Numbered from the stretch's first letter, positions 19,758-28,725 are shown. The stretch: 64,000 nt of DNA from Microglena sp. YARC (GCA_022414725.1 CM039462.1:1946900-2010899), one strand, 5' to 3'. Numbers and translations are program-made. Notes: a model not told the origin generated them from the sequence alone.

Positions 19758-20233
19758 GTGCAGAGCCCGTGTCATACATCATGGAAATCTTCAACTGGTG
19801 CAAGGGTTGCAACAGCCTCACACATTATGGGCAAGTTACAACCAACTGCAACCCATGAGACCCAGGAGACAGACGCATGCGCGATGCCCGACTGCAAATT
19901 GATACCTACATCAATTTTCTCGCACGCCACACAACGTACGGAATTGTGCCATATACTTCTTCAACTGACTTTGCTGACGAGCTTGTCCATCGTAAGCGTG
20001 CTGCCAACATAGCAAAGCTCATTGTGGAAACTCCAAGTATGGCTCTGCGCAAGTATGACTTGATTCACTGGAATTGTGAGTGTTTCGCATGGATTTGCAA
20101 GACAGGTGGCTTGAAGCACAACTCAGACCAGGTGTACCGAGTGTTGCGAGCCATTTGTGATGATCTCCAAAAGGGCGACACGTCCTTCTTGCTTCGAACG
20201 GCTTCTAGGTCATCTGGGTGCACAATATCATAG
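19758..20233 (+). pseudogene. LRAT-like (NlpC/P60 superfamily) protein, 5'-degraded copy
   Basis: From 19877 the frame parallels the C-terminal half of the gene at 21296-22051: MRDARLQIDTYINFLARHTT, the catalytic-Cys motif WNCECFAWICKTG, then QVYRVLRAICDDLQKGD. The upstream DNA still resembles the N-terminal half but is out of frame and lacks the catalytic His segment. It is a degraded paralogue, in the opposite orientation to the intact copy 1.1 kb away. Confidence 0.65.
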
Positions 20234-20237
20234 TAAT

Positions 20238-20298
20238 GATTAAGAGGGGGCATTCGTATTTCATTGGCAGAGGTGAAATTCTTGGATTCATGAAAGAC
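20238..20298 (+). rRNA. Fragment of nuclear 18S rRNA (61 nt)
   Basis: The sequence GATTAAGAGGG, GGCATTCGTATTTCATTG, CAGAGGTGAAATTCTTGG and ATGAAAGAC is a highly conserved part of eukaryotic 18S rRNA. It differs from the usual sequence by a deletion of about 8 nt after GATTAAGAGGG and a few substitutions. It is fused directly to a minisatellite unit (TCACAGAGCGAC). It is a pseudogene fragment, not a working rRNA gene, but it marks the DNA as eukaryotic. Confidence 0.85.
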
Positions 20299-20392
20299 TC
20301 ACAGAGCGACTTTCGCATCACGGCGGAACCTGTTTCGAGTCACATCACAGATGACGGAAAACCCGGTAAAGTAATCGCAAACGATGATCACA

Positions 20393-20480
20393 TGTCAAGC
20401 AGAGGCTGCTACACAATAGATATCGTATATAGATAGGGTAATCGCGGACCCCACGGAGTGGGGCAAGGAAATTGAGATGC
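20393..20480 (+). repeat. Two-hairpin dispersed repeat, subfamily B
   Basis: Starts GTCAAGCAGAGGCTGCTACA, has the GATATCGTATATAGATAGGG spacer and the CCCCACGGAGTGGGG hairpin. It is preceded by GATGACGGAAAACCCGGTAA and TGATCACATG, as are the copies at 17024 and 28678. Confidence 0.8.
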
Positions 20481-20556
20481 AGAAACATGTCAAGGCATCA
20501 ATCATCACAAGCAAAACTGTCGCATCCACACCGTCCGTCCGTCACAGCCAGCAAGA

Positions 20557-20922
20557 CTAATTGGTGAATAGATACTTGTTCAAATGCAATTTATGTTTAT
20601 TGCAAGCCTGAAGGAAGTGTAGTTCATCTGGATGTAGTATGAAGATGTCAACATATATGAGGGCTGTTTCGATGTCACGTGGACATGTGTGACTCATGTT
20701 ACAAATTGCCTGCAAGAAATAACTTTCCTTAATTACTAACAATCTCCCTGGTTCTCCAGTTGTTCGCATGTGAGGCAGATCAATTTCTATGTAGTTGAAG
20801 TCTTCACAGATCTCATTGCTCAGACTCACAGGTATATTATAGCAGGCTTCACGTGAAATTACTCTATCCACATCAGCAACACGTTGAGTGGATGCTTGAA
20901 TTACCATGAGACATTTGTCCAT
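20557..20922 (-). CDS. Hypothetical protein, family of three in this window
   Basis: Starts MDKCLMVIQASTQRVADVDR (an in-frame ATG at 20940 adds six residues). It is a clear paralogue of the gene at 61447-61809: both have VIQAST, EICEDFN, IDLPHM or VDLPYM, EPGRLLV, NMS-TCP and end in HKLHLNKYLF plus one or two residues. A third, broken copy is at 31880-31980. The two intact members end at the same place (TAG here, TAA there), which supports a standard genetic code. Soluble, about 120 aa; function unknown. Confidence 0.6.
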   Translation of the reverse strand: MDKCLMVIQASTQRVADVDRVISREACYNIPVSLSNEICEDFNYIEIDLPHMRTTGEPGRLLVIKESYFLQAICNMSHTCPRDIETALIYVDIFILHPDELHFLQACNKHKLHLNKYLFTN

Positions 20923-21295
20923 ATTTGATTTTTCTCGCACGGTGTCTAGTTCGTTGTATGGATGGAGCTGTACAGTTTATAGTTGTTCTCAAATAGCGGG
21001 ACACCCTTTATACAATTTGGCGAGACGTCGGATTCATCTGATTGATTAAGATCACCCATATGTCGTATGATTTTTTGGCACATTCATGCCAACCTGGATG
21101 GTGACCCTCAAGCGTAAGTAGATGACAAATGCACAAAACACATTAAATACGCCTCAAGCAGAAGTAGCATAGTGATCGTAGGCGCAGAACAAGAGACGTA
21201 CGAAGGGGGTTTGTAACCATTATTCATATCCCTTCATTCCGTATTTCAGCATTTAAGCTGATGAACCCTATGCAGTTGGATGGGTAGGCGAAGTG

Positions 21296-22051
21296 TCATG
21301 CGACAATACAAGAACTTGAATCAACTGCTCCCGTTCGCAGAAGAATGGACCTCTCCCCCTTCCGCAGATCATTGCTGATGGCTTTTAGGACACGCTCAAC
21401 TTGGTGGGAATGCGCATTGATGTCACCAGTTTTGCAGACCCAAGCAAAGCACTCGCAATTCCATGCAATCAGATTGTACTTCTTCCTAGCAAACTCAGGT
21501 GATTCCACCATCCACTTGGCAAGGTCAACGGAGCGTTGGCGTTCGTATTTCTCGGCCTCGGAGTTGGCAGACGGCACGATACCAAAAGTCGCTCTTGCTC
21601 CAATGAACTCGGTGTGCGAGCCGATCTGTAATCGAGCATCTCGCATCAACATGTCACCAGTCGGAGACACGAAGTGCGCAACCTGAGGATCTTGACCAGG
21701 GCCATAAGGACTTATCACAATGCCATGGTGTGCATAACCACGGCGCCACCCTCCGATCATCACGACCACATGATCACCAGGGTTCAAGAGCTTCCAAGCA
21801 TCTGTGCTAAAATGCTGCACTGTTCCCTCCGGGGCTAGAGTCCAGTGTCCCTGTGACTGCCGCTCAAGAAGTTTAAGGAACTTAGCCATTCTCCTGTGAG
21901 CACGATGCAACAAATAGCGTTGGTAGGTAGCAACTGCAAACCGAAAACTATCCGGAAACAGGCAATTTTGTGTGTGCACATCCAATCCCGCCCAAACTGT
22001 AGATGGTATCTTGCGCAGTGCCAACACGTCAAGCCTTGGTACAATGTGCAT
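21296..22051 (-). CDS. LRAT-domain protein (NlpC/P60-like papain fold)
   Basis: 251 residues. The LRAT domain begins LLNPGDHVVVMIGGWRRGYA, with the likely catalytic His in YAHHGIVISPYG. It continues with VAHFVSPTGD and ends with the catalytic Cys motif WNCECFAWVCKTG (NCEHF in animal LRATs). These proteins act as acyltransferases or lipases through a thioester on this Cys. The N-terminal 70 residues (MHIVPRLDVLALRKIPS...) are basic and of unknown role. Stop is TGA. Similar genes occur in protists and giant viruses. The degraded paralogue is at 19758-20233. Confidence 0.75.
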   Translation of the reverse strand: MHIVPRLDVLALRKIPSTVWAGLDVHTQNCLFPDSFRFAVATYQRYLLHRAHRRMAKFLKLLERQSQGHWTLAPEGTVQHFSTDAWKLLNPGDHVVVMIGGWRRGYAHHGIVISPYGPGQDPQVAHFVSPTGDMLMRDARLQIGSHTEFIGARATFGIVPSANSEAEKYERQRSVDLAKWMVESPEFARKKYNLIAWNCECFAWVCKTGDINAHSHQVERVLKAISNDLRKGERSILLRTGAVDSSSCIVA

Positions 22052-22252
22052 CTAATGGTGCTACGTCTGGTGGAACGTCTTGTCACATCAACCAGCAGAC
22101 ACACACTACACACTACTGTGTAACTAACCGTCAAGTCTTACACAATGTGTATGTTGTTTGTAAAAGATTCACTGTAACACTTGGGTTTATTATCACTGTA
22201 ACGCTTGAGCTTCTTTCTCACTGGAACGCTTGGGCGTTTCCGATGTGTTGTC

Positions 22253-22312
22253 TTCAAGCAGAATTCTGCTCGACAACTATGTCGGGAGTATGAAAGAGGA
22301 ATCGCTGCCGCG
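22253..22312 (+). repeat. Two-hairpin repeat, left half only
   Basis: AAGCAGAATTCTGCT palindrome plus the AACTATGTCGGGAGTATGAA spacer; the second hairpin is replaced by other sequence after AATCGC. Confidence 0.75.
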
Positions 22313-22621
22313 AGGAGCACTAATGCGGTCAAATCATCAGACAAACATCATCATGTCGCTCGGTAGCTTTGCAAATTGAGAAATACCCCAGTCACTTCAT
22401 CTCCAAAATGTCCAACTTGATGTCAGACACTGCATGCTCAAGTTTAGAGATCTGCTGCTGCATGGACCTGGTCCATGCAGGGGGGGGCTCCTGGTCGTCG
22501 GTTGCCATGTCCTGCTTGGAATCTACACGACAAAGGGTTTGCACGTTGTTTGGCCGGACGGAGTGTAGGTTTTGCGAGGCAGTTTTCATGACATCACCCA
22601 TTCTGTATGTAAACCAACACG

Positions 22622-22870
22622 ATGCAGCTTTATGCATACTCTTCAACCTGCTGCCCCCCCCCAACGTTGCCCAAAAGCAACGACCTGCAGATATCAGCGA
22701 TTTCCGGACTCAATACGTTGGTTCACCTCAACATTTCGCATATCGGAAACAAACTCGAAGACATATCACAGCTTTCCGGACTCACCGCGTTGGTTCATCT
22801 GAACATGGCGTACACACGTGTGGGCGAACACTTTCCGCCCTCACTTCGTTGATTCACCTGAACATGGATG
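22622..22870 (+). pseudogene. Leucine-rich-repeat gene fragment
   Basis: Internalin-type LRRs are visible: ISAISGLNTLVHLNISHIG, then LEDISQLSGLTALVHLNM, and after a frameshift SALTSLIHLNM. Each repeat is about 22-24 residues (DISxLSGLTxLxHLNM). The fragment is preceded by part of the shared 5' block (22638-22690) and followed by a lone MITE terminus at 22915-22950. Similar LRR fragments lie at 24994-25202. Confidence 0.6.
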
Positions 22871-23103
22871 GCAAAACGCACACTATAACGTCTGTCGCCG
22901 CCTCATACCATTTATTGGGAGGTTTCATTTTACTGTTCCACTGACTGTAGGGTTGCATGTATTTCTGTATTTCGCAGGGTGGCGTGACCGAGCGTAGACA
23001 TGCCCACAAAGCAGGCATTTGCAGGCGGCATTCTGGTGCGTTTCGGGATGGGTGATTAACCCTCTTACAGGTCCGTGGTTCACTACAAATATTTTTTGAG
23101 GAT

Positions 23104-23170
23104 CCTCCAACGTCGCCAAAAAGCAACGACCTGCAAGTTCGATTATAAAGGGTGTCCCACTTTAATTTGA
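23104..23170 (+). promoter_or_regulatory. Shared 5' block, partial copy
   Basis: CAACGTCGCC, AAAAAGCAACGACCTGCA, GATTATAAAGGGTGTCCCAC and TTTGAGAAC match the blocks at 25335 and 27829. It ends just before the start of the gene at 23176. Confidence 0.5.
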
Positions 23171-23175
23171 GAACC

Positions 23176-23772
23176 ATGCTGACTCTTGCATATTTTTTGC
23201 AGGGGGCTGGAGACTTGTTTGAGCCGGTGGCCGGGCTAAATGACCCCGGTGTCATGTGTTCCTTTCACAATGCGCTCCGCCATATCCGGGCTCACTTAAT
23301 GGCTGCAGCTGCTGCCGCTCTGCCGGGCGGCAGCCAGGACGATCTGTGCTACAACTTTCATACTGGCACAGCGTTGCTTGTAGCCTTGTTGGATGGAATT
23401 GCAGTATACGTTGAGAAGAAGATGCAGGAACCTCCTGCTGACGGCGATGTGTATTGGGATCGGAACAGGACATTTCTGGATCCCATGTTTGCCGAGTTGC
23501 GGGCTATCAAGGAGCGCACAACCGATTACATTATCAAAGGGGGCGTGACGGCAAACACTCTCCGCAATTTTGCCAAACACTACATTCCATGGCTGAGACT
23601 GTCTGACAGCACGTATGGACACTGGGACATCAGCTTCCCGGTGAATGCCACCACGAGAACCGGCCCCGTCCTGAAGGGTTTGCTTTTCCCTTTGTTCAAT
23701 GACGCATGTGACGCCTGTGATGCGCTTGGCCGGATGCTCAACCAGGCGCCAGAAGCTATTGAGAGGCTATAG
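23176..23772 (+). CDS. Hypothetical protein, about 198 aa
   Basis: Starts MLTLAYFLQGAGDLFEPVAG; an upstream in-frame ATG at 23152 lies inside the shared 5' block and is less likely. Mostly helical, with an Ala-rich segment (RAHLMAAAAAALPGGS), a His/Thr-rich part (FHTGTALLVALLDGIAVYVE) and a C-terminal CDACDALGRMLNQ. G+C-rich codons like those of the caspase-like gene suggest a shared (host?) origin. A TTTTTTGCAG|G sequence just after the start resembles a 3' splice site, so the true first exon might lie upstream. Family not recognised. Confidence 0.5.
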   Translation: MLTLAYFLQGAGDLFEPVAGLNDPGVMCSFHNALRHIRAHLMAAAAAALPGGSQDDLCYNFHTGTALLVALLDGIAVYVEKKMQEPPADGDVYWDRNRTFLDPMFAELRAIKERTTDYIIKGGVTANTLRNFAKHYIPWLRLSDSTYGHWDISFPVNATTRTGPVLKGLLFPLFNDACDACDALGRMLNQAPEAIERL

Positions 23773-23956
23773 TGTGTTATGATGGGATATGGCGGAGCTG
23801 ACTCACATACACCATTCAATGTAACACTTCGGCTTCTCACTGTAACGCTTGGGATTCTCACTGTACACACCACCAGGATTTGGATAACGTGTGGGCCTTC
23901 AGCATCACCTCAGAGGATGGAGCCAATGAGGTTGTCCGTGTCACACTTGCCCACTA

Positions 23957-24373
23957 CAGTCGGCGGAACAATAAAATGAAACCTCAAAAAAACGGTATGA
24001 GGCGGTGACAATCGTATGAGTGGATGGTCCTATAAAATGACCCGTCCAGCAAAGAAACCTCCTGACATGACGCATTGCACATCAACAAAGACCCCGTGTT
24101 CTTTTGGGCCACGGTACTGGGGAAGAGGCGATCGCTTAAGTGCGGCTGGTCCTTCAATGGACACTCTCGAAAGTACCGACAAAAGAACGATACGGAGTCT
24201 GCAGGATGGAGAGCCGTGTTATAAAAAAGAACCACAATATTCTCGTTAACATCCTGCAATTTGTTGATTCAAAATCGTATTGGTGTTCCACTGCCCCGTG
24301 GGTTGCTACACCATTAGGTTACACCGTAAGGTGTGCCGTACACGAGGCGGTTTCATTTGTATTCCGTCGACTG
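23957..24373 (+). mobile_element. Tc1/mariner-type MITE, copy 3
   Basis: 417 bp, termini CAGTCGGCGGAACA and TTCCGTCGACTG, with TA on each side. It lacks a few internal bases relative to copies 1 and 2. Confidence 0.8.
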
Positions 24374-24389
24374 TATTGTGACATGGAAA

Positions 24390-24902
24390 CTACCCACTTG
24401 CAGTGCAGCACAACGGTGGGGCTGTGCCTTTGGATGTATTTCCAGAACCAGGCACATTTGCAGCTAGTTGGAATGCATACGTGGCCTTCAACATCTTCAC
24501 CCAGTTAGATCCGTGATGGTCATGATACTGACTGAGTTGTAAGATGGTGTCTCGACCGGCTAGGGGAATGCTGCACGGGTGAGAGACAGACACGATGACG
24601 ACACGAGCTTTCGACTGCATGGCATTGTGTAACAATTGGCGGCCTTGTACATTAAAAAGATGGATGTCATCAAATGCTATCACATTGAAACCGTCAAGTG
24701 AAGGTGATTCTGATTCAGACAGTTTACACAACGTTGCCTCTGGTGTATGTAAAGCATGGTACTCCTTGTTATGTTCTGTCATGACCAATATTAGAGTGGT
24801 TGGTGAATGTTGAGCAATAAGTTGAGTGATAGCGTGACTCTTCCCACTTTCCCCTAAAATATACATTACTTGTGGCTTACAAGTTGTCTGTGTGATGCTC
24901 AT
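24390..24902 (-). CDS. P-loop ATPase-like protein, 170 aa
   Basis: Starts MSITQTTCKPQVMYILGESG. A Walker A-like loop (LGESGKSHA) is two residues shorter than the usual GxxxxGK[S/T]. A strand VMTEHN follows and then a Walker B (FNVIAFDDIH). A third strand, ARVVIVSVSHPCSIPLAGRD, has the hydrophobic-strand-then-arginine pattern of viral packaging ATPases of the A32/FtsK type, but with only 170 residues and a short loop this assignment is tentative. It may be a truncated copy. Confidence 0.45.
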   Translation of the reverse strand: MSITQTTCKPQVMYILGESGKSHAITQLIAQHSPTTLILVMTEHNKEYHALHTPEATLCKLSESESPSLDGFNVIAFDDIHLFNVQGRQLLHNAMQSKARVVIVSVSHPCSIPLAGRDTILQLSQYHDHHGSNWVKMLKATYAFQLAANVPGSGNTSKGTAPPLCCTASG

Positions 24903-24993
24903 TTACTCACCTGACTAGGGAATTTGATGCATATAATAAACGCAACCAACCAAGCTACAGTCGGCGTGTCCATGAAGAGGGGCGATCGCTTCG

Positions 24994-25202
24994 GTGCGGC
25001 TGGTCCTTCAATGGGCACTTTCGAAGGTCGAAGACCGATTACCGCTGTCCGGCTTCATTTCGTTTTGTCGCCGGAGCAAGGTGCTCGACATATCACCTCT
25101 TTCGGCCCTCACTTCGTTGATTCACCTGAACATGAAGGGCACCGACGTGGACGACATATCACCGCTGACAGGACTCACTTCGTTGACGTACTTGAAAAAT
25201 GA
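24994..25202 (+). pseudogene. Leucine-rich-repeat gene fragment
   Basis: VLDISPLSALTSLIHLNMKG and VDDISPLTGLTSLTYLK are two clean internalin-type LRRs. Upstream (24960-25020) the DNA resembles the inner part of the Tc1-type MITE, suggesting that the MITE captured or interrupted an LRR gene. Confidence 0.6.
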
Positions 25203-25334
25203 ATGGAGTGTGTAAAATTGCATGCAGAACGGTGTGGACATGCTCACAAGAGAGAGAATGAATACAATCGATACTGATATGGGGACACAGACGGTTGAAC
25301 GGTTTACCAAAGATGCTACTCGGAATATCTTCGA

Positions 25335-25437
25335 GAACCTCTTCAACCTGCTGCACCCCCCCAACGTTGCATAAAAGCAACGATCTGCAGTCTGGATGAT
25401 TATAAGGTGTGTCCCACTTTATTTGAGAACTACTGTA
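25335..25437 (+). promoter_or_regulatory. Shared 5' block upstream of the caspase-like gene
   Basis: About 100 bp nearly identical to 27829-27932. Contains CTTCAACCTGCTGCACCCCC, the hairpin CGTTGCataaaaGCAACG, CTGCAGTCTGGATGATTATA and AGGTGTGTCCCACTTTATTT. It ends 17 bases before the ATG. Because the two downstream genes are unrelated, it is probably a promoter or 5' UTR module. Confidence 0.55.
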
Positions 25438-25453
25438 AGTGTAACCCCCACAG

Positions 25454-26257
25454 ATGCGGAGACAAAAGCGTGCCTTGCTGGTCAGCCCCAGTTACGCCAC
25501 GTCTGGGTTGGATATCAGGACTCGATACGTGATGGAGAAAGCAGGAGTGCTCCCCAGTGACCTGGGCAAGTATAGCACTGAGGGTTTTGCGCGTGACGCA
25601 GCAGTGCTACGCCGCCAGTTAGGGCCGGGTTTCAGTTTTGAAACACTGGAGGGCGAGGTGTTGTCCAGCGCTGTATTGGACCACCTGAAGTGGTTGTTGT
25701 CCCACGACACAGAGGTGGCTGTGTTGTTGTTCTGCGGCCATGGTATGTGGCAGGGGTCGCCGCAGCACGGTAGTCTCGTGTGTTCATTCAAGCAGCTGGT
25801 CACAGCTGAGGCAATTGAGTGCGTGGCGTCGAAGTTCAAAGGCACATTTGTGAGGTTGCTGAACATGTGCGAGGCCGAGGGGGAGTCTATGTGGCAGGAT
25901 GGGCAAGGTACCAGGGACGCAGTAAGGCTGCGAGGTGCTCAGATACAAGGGGGGGCAGGCGCGCCAAGCACCTACTACCGCATGACAGTGGAAGCCACGC
26001 AGCAGTTTGGCAAGACCACTGGTAACAGCCGGGGCAGCAAGTTCGGTGTCGCACTGGGGCGCATGTTTGATCAGGAGGTGCTGGTGACGTACGATGGGTT
26101 CGAGACGGCATTGGACAAGTATTGGAGTGGGGCGCAAGTACGGATGACGCACGCTTTCCGGGGTGTGTTCGGGACACCCGCTCTCCAGGTGGGTTATTGT
26201 TGCAGCATCACTAATGATGATGCGGGTTCTGAGTCTGAGTCTGAGGTGGAGTTCTGA
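25454..26257 (+). CDS. Caspase-like (clan CD) cysteine peptidase
   Basis: 267 residues from MRRQKRALLVSPSYATSGLD. The caspase fold is suggested by the opening strand ALLVSP, a strand plus catalytic His (VAVLLFCGHGMW), and a strand plus catalytic Cys (VRLLNMCEAEG), spaced about as in metacaspases. The C-terminus (ATQQFGKTTGNSRGSKFGVALGRMF) fits the region where small-subunit strands lie. It ends in an acidic ESESEVEF tail. Possible roles are programmed cell death or processing. Preceded by a shared 5' block; stop is TGA. Confidence 0.65.
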   Translation: MRRQKRALLVSPSYATSGLDIRTRYVMEKAGVLPSDLGKYSTEGFARDAAVLRRQLGPGFSFETLEGEVLSSAVLDHLKWLLSHDTEVAVLLFCGHGMWQGSPQHGSLVCSFKQLVTAEAIECVASKFKGTFVRLLNMCEAEGESMWQDGQGTRDAVRLRGAQIQGGAGAPSTYYRMTVEATQQFGKTTGNSRGSKFGVALGRMFDQEVLVTYDGFETALDKYWSGAQVRMTHAFRGVFGTPALQVGYCCSITNDDAGSESESEVEF

Positions 26258-26644
26258 GTCTGAGGTGCCTGGGGAAGGGTTGCAACAGTTGACTCGTTTT
26301 CTTTCCGAAAATAAGTAAACCTAACAGAGTGAAGTGACGTCCACTTTCTTGGATACCCCATCAACGTCTCTACCCACTCTGGGTTTAATGTACCCGGATG
26401 ATAGATGCAGGCAGGAAGTGAGGTTGTTGTCAGTTGTGCAGGGGAGGGACAGCAAGACGCCGCCGTCAGGAGAACAAGAGACACGCACGCATGGAACACA
26501 CACGCACGCAAACGGACCGCATGCAAATTCACAGGGTTTTAGGTACAGGCATGACCAAATGTCTCGTCTCTAAGAAATATATGTATCAAAAAAAAGAGGT
26601 TTTACTAACTAATAAACTAACTAAATGACTGACTGAATGACTAA

Positions 26645-26720
26645 AGCTGGCTGAGGGACAGGGAGCAAAGCTCAATTGAGAGATCTATAGCAGCGCGCTT
26701 CTTAGCGAGGTAAGACTCTA
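26645..26720 (-). repeat. Partial duplication of the poly-alanine gene's 3' end
   Basis: Matches 26773-26850 with a few changes; on the minus strand it again encodes a tail like IELSIELCSLSLSQL followed by a stop. Confidence 0.75.
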
Positions 26721-26769
26721 AGAAATGTAGCAAAAAAAAGAGTATCTAAATAACTGAGTATCTATATAA

Positions 26770-27346
26770 CTAAAGCTGCTGGCTGAGGGACAGGGAGCGA
26801 AGCTCAATTGAGAGCTCGATAGCAGCGAGCTTCTTGGCGAGGTACGCCTCACGCTTGGATGGAGTCTGATTCATGCACGCTAGGTGCGCGCACTTGCCAG
26901 TGGTGAAGGTCCCACCATTGGGGTTGCTTAAGAGCACCTGTTTCCTACCACACGGGTTGCCGTGAATGGTGACAGCAGTGCAGCCCAGGGTGGGAAAGTA
27001 CCCCACGATGGTCAGATCGCCGTGTTTGGAGCCAACAGGAAGCTCGTTCTTTAGAACGGACCCCCCGCAACGACCAACACGACCGGAGGCCAAGGAGGAT
27101 GACAGGGAGCACGTTGAGAACGAGACACCAGAAGCAGCAGGAACAGCATGAGCAGCAGCAGAAGCAGAAGCAGCAGGAGCAGTAGGAGCAGGAGGAGCAG
27201 GAGCCACAGAGGGTGACACAGCGCGTGAACCATTAGCGCGGCGCTTTTTACCGCTACTGCCGGACCCCGTGCCAACGTCCTCGGTGGTTTCGTCGTCCTC
27301 TGGGAGGGCAAGGGCACTGGCGAGGGCAAGCAATGAGAAAGCAGCA

Positions 27347-27400
<54 letters not shown>

Positions 27401-27693
27401 GAAGCGACGGCATTCGCAGCAGCGACGGCAACAGGGAGAAGCATGGTCTGTAAGGGCTCCTTCTCCCATTTTGGGGAATCTTCGAGAAACTTAGCGTGTG
27501 CAATCTTCATTGCGCCGACAGAGTCGGCGAGGCAATCAGGAACGCTGGTCAGGGATATGACTGCGTTGCAGATGCTCTTCAACTGATCGATGGTGGCGAT
27601 TTTGGATATCTTAGTTCGATCCCTTCTCTGAACGACGTCGAAGATATTGGTATCGACGAACGCATTGATTTGGGCAGCAAACATGGAAGACAT
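26770..27693 (-). CDS. Poly-alanine protein with Cys/His C-terminal segment
   Basis: The likely start is MSSMFAAQINAFVDTNIF (27693); a longer frame starts at 27768. The N-terminal 75 residues are helical. Next comes an Ala tract encoded by (GCT)n, then a low-complexity Pro/Ala/Ser region with a basic KKRRANGS, possibly a nuclear localisation signal. The C-terminal 90 residues are ordered: VGYFPTLGCTAVTIHGNPCG, then GKCAHLACMNQTPSKREAYL, with four Cys and a His that could bind zinc. It may be a DNA-associated nuclear protein. Stop is TAG. Confidence 0.55.
27340..27400 (+). repeat. (CAG)n microsatellite inside the poly-alanine gene
   Basis: At least 14 consecutive CAG-type triplets, read as Ala on the coding (minus) strand. 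Confidence 0.9.
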
Positions 27694-27828
27694 GACGACG
27701 GGAAAGATATTGGGTGGTTTATCAAAGGTTGTTGTTGTTGGTTTTAAAAGGAGGAAAATGTGCGTCAATTTTTTTTTTTAGCATGGAATGCAACGGATGA
27801 CGAAATTCAGAAAGAGGCGATCGCTTAA

Positions 27829-27932
27829 GAACCTCTTCAACCTGCTGCACCCCCCCAACGTTGCCCAAAAGCAACGATATGCAGTCTGGATGATTATAAG
27901 GTGTGTCCCACTTTATTTGAGAACTACTGTAT
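27829..27932 (+). promoter_or_regulatory. Shared 5' block upstream of the RHH gene
   Basis: Nearly identical to 25335-25437, including the CGTTGCccaaaaGCAACG hairpin. Upstream it is joined to GGCGATCGCTTAAG, a sequence found inside the Tc1-type MITE. It ends about 20 bases before the gene start. Confidence 0.55.
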
Positions 27933-27953
27933 AACAGAAGAAGAGGAGAATAC

Positions 27954-28298
27954 ATGGAAACGGAAAACAAAAACAAGATGAAACCTACAAAGACATTGAC
28001 TGTATCTTTACCTATTGGGTTTCACATGGGACTCGAAGAATGGATAGATTCGCAAACACAACACAGGGACGAGGCAATATACGCACTGCTCGCACACGGG
28101 CTACACGCAGTGCGGACGATACCAAAAACATTATTAAAAAAAAAGGAGGGTCGTCGTTCAGGCAGATCGTCGGATACTGATGATGATCCAAATGACATAA
28201 GTGAGGCGGCGCACATCCAGGCGAGCGCATACAGAGGAACACGGTATGCAGCCTTCTTTGATAAGGATATCGGATCGATGAGTGTGGTGTCAAGGTAG
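27954..28298 (+). CDS. Ribbon-helix-helix DNA-binding-like protein
   Basis: 114 residues. After a basic N-terminus, KTLTVSLPIGFHMGLEEW gives the beta strand and first helix, and DEAIYALLAHGLHAVRTI the second helix of a CopG/Arc-type RHH fold. A Lys/Arg/Asp-rich linker follows. The last 30 residues (ISEAAHIQASAYRGTRYAAF...) are a dispersed sequence also found at 14218. RHH proteins are small dimeric repressors. Related fragments lie in both arms (582-717 and 60461-60673). Confidence 0.55.
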   Translation: METENKNKMKPTKTLTVSLPIGFHMGLEEWIDSQTQHRDEAIYALLAHGLHAVRTIPKTLLKKKEGRRSGRSSDTDDDPNDISEAAHIQASAYRGTRYAAFFDKDIGSMSVVSR

Positions 28299-28725
28299 CC
28301 GACTGTATTGGGAATACGAGAAGATCCTCTCACGGGACCCACCACCTATCGGATAGATGAAGGATGCTGCTGCTGCTGCTTCGAGAAATGAGGAAGAGAG
28401 AACAAAACAAAAGGGAATTATGATGTTACGGGGTCTTTTATCATGACCCTCCCTCATCTCATCAAGGACGGAGACTTTCGCATCAGGCGGAACCTGCATC
28501 GGAGGCGACGAGTAGTCACTCACAGGGAGAGTTTCGCATCAGGCTGAACCTGTGTCGAGTAGTCACTCACAGGGAGACCGACCACTACAGTCGGCGGAAC
28601 CTGTGTCGAGTCACAGAGCGACCTCGCGCATCATGGCGGCACCTGTGTCAATACCTCGATACTGTAAGATATCACTCACAGATGACGGAAAACCCGGTAA
28701 AGTAATCGCAAACGGTGATCACATG

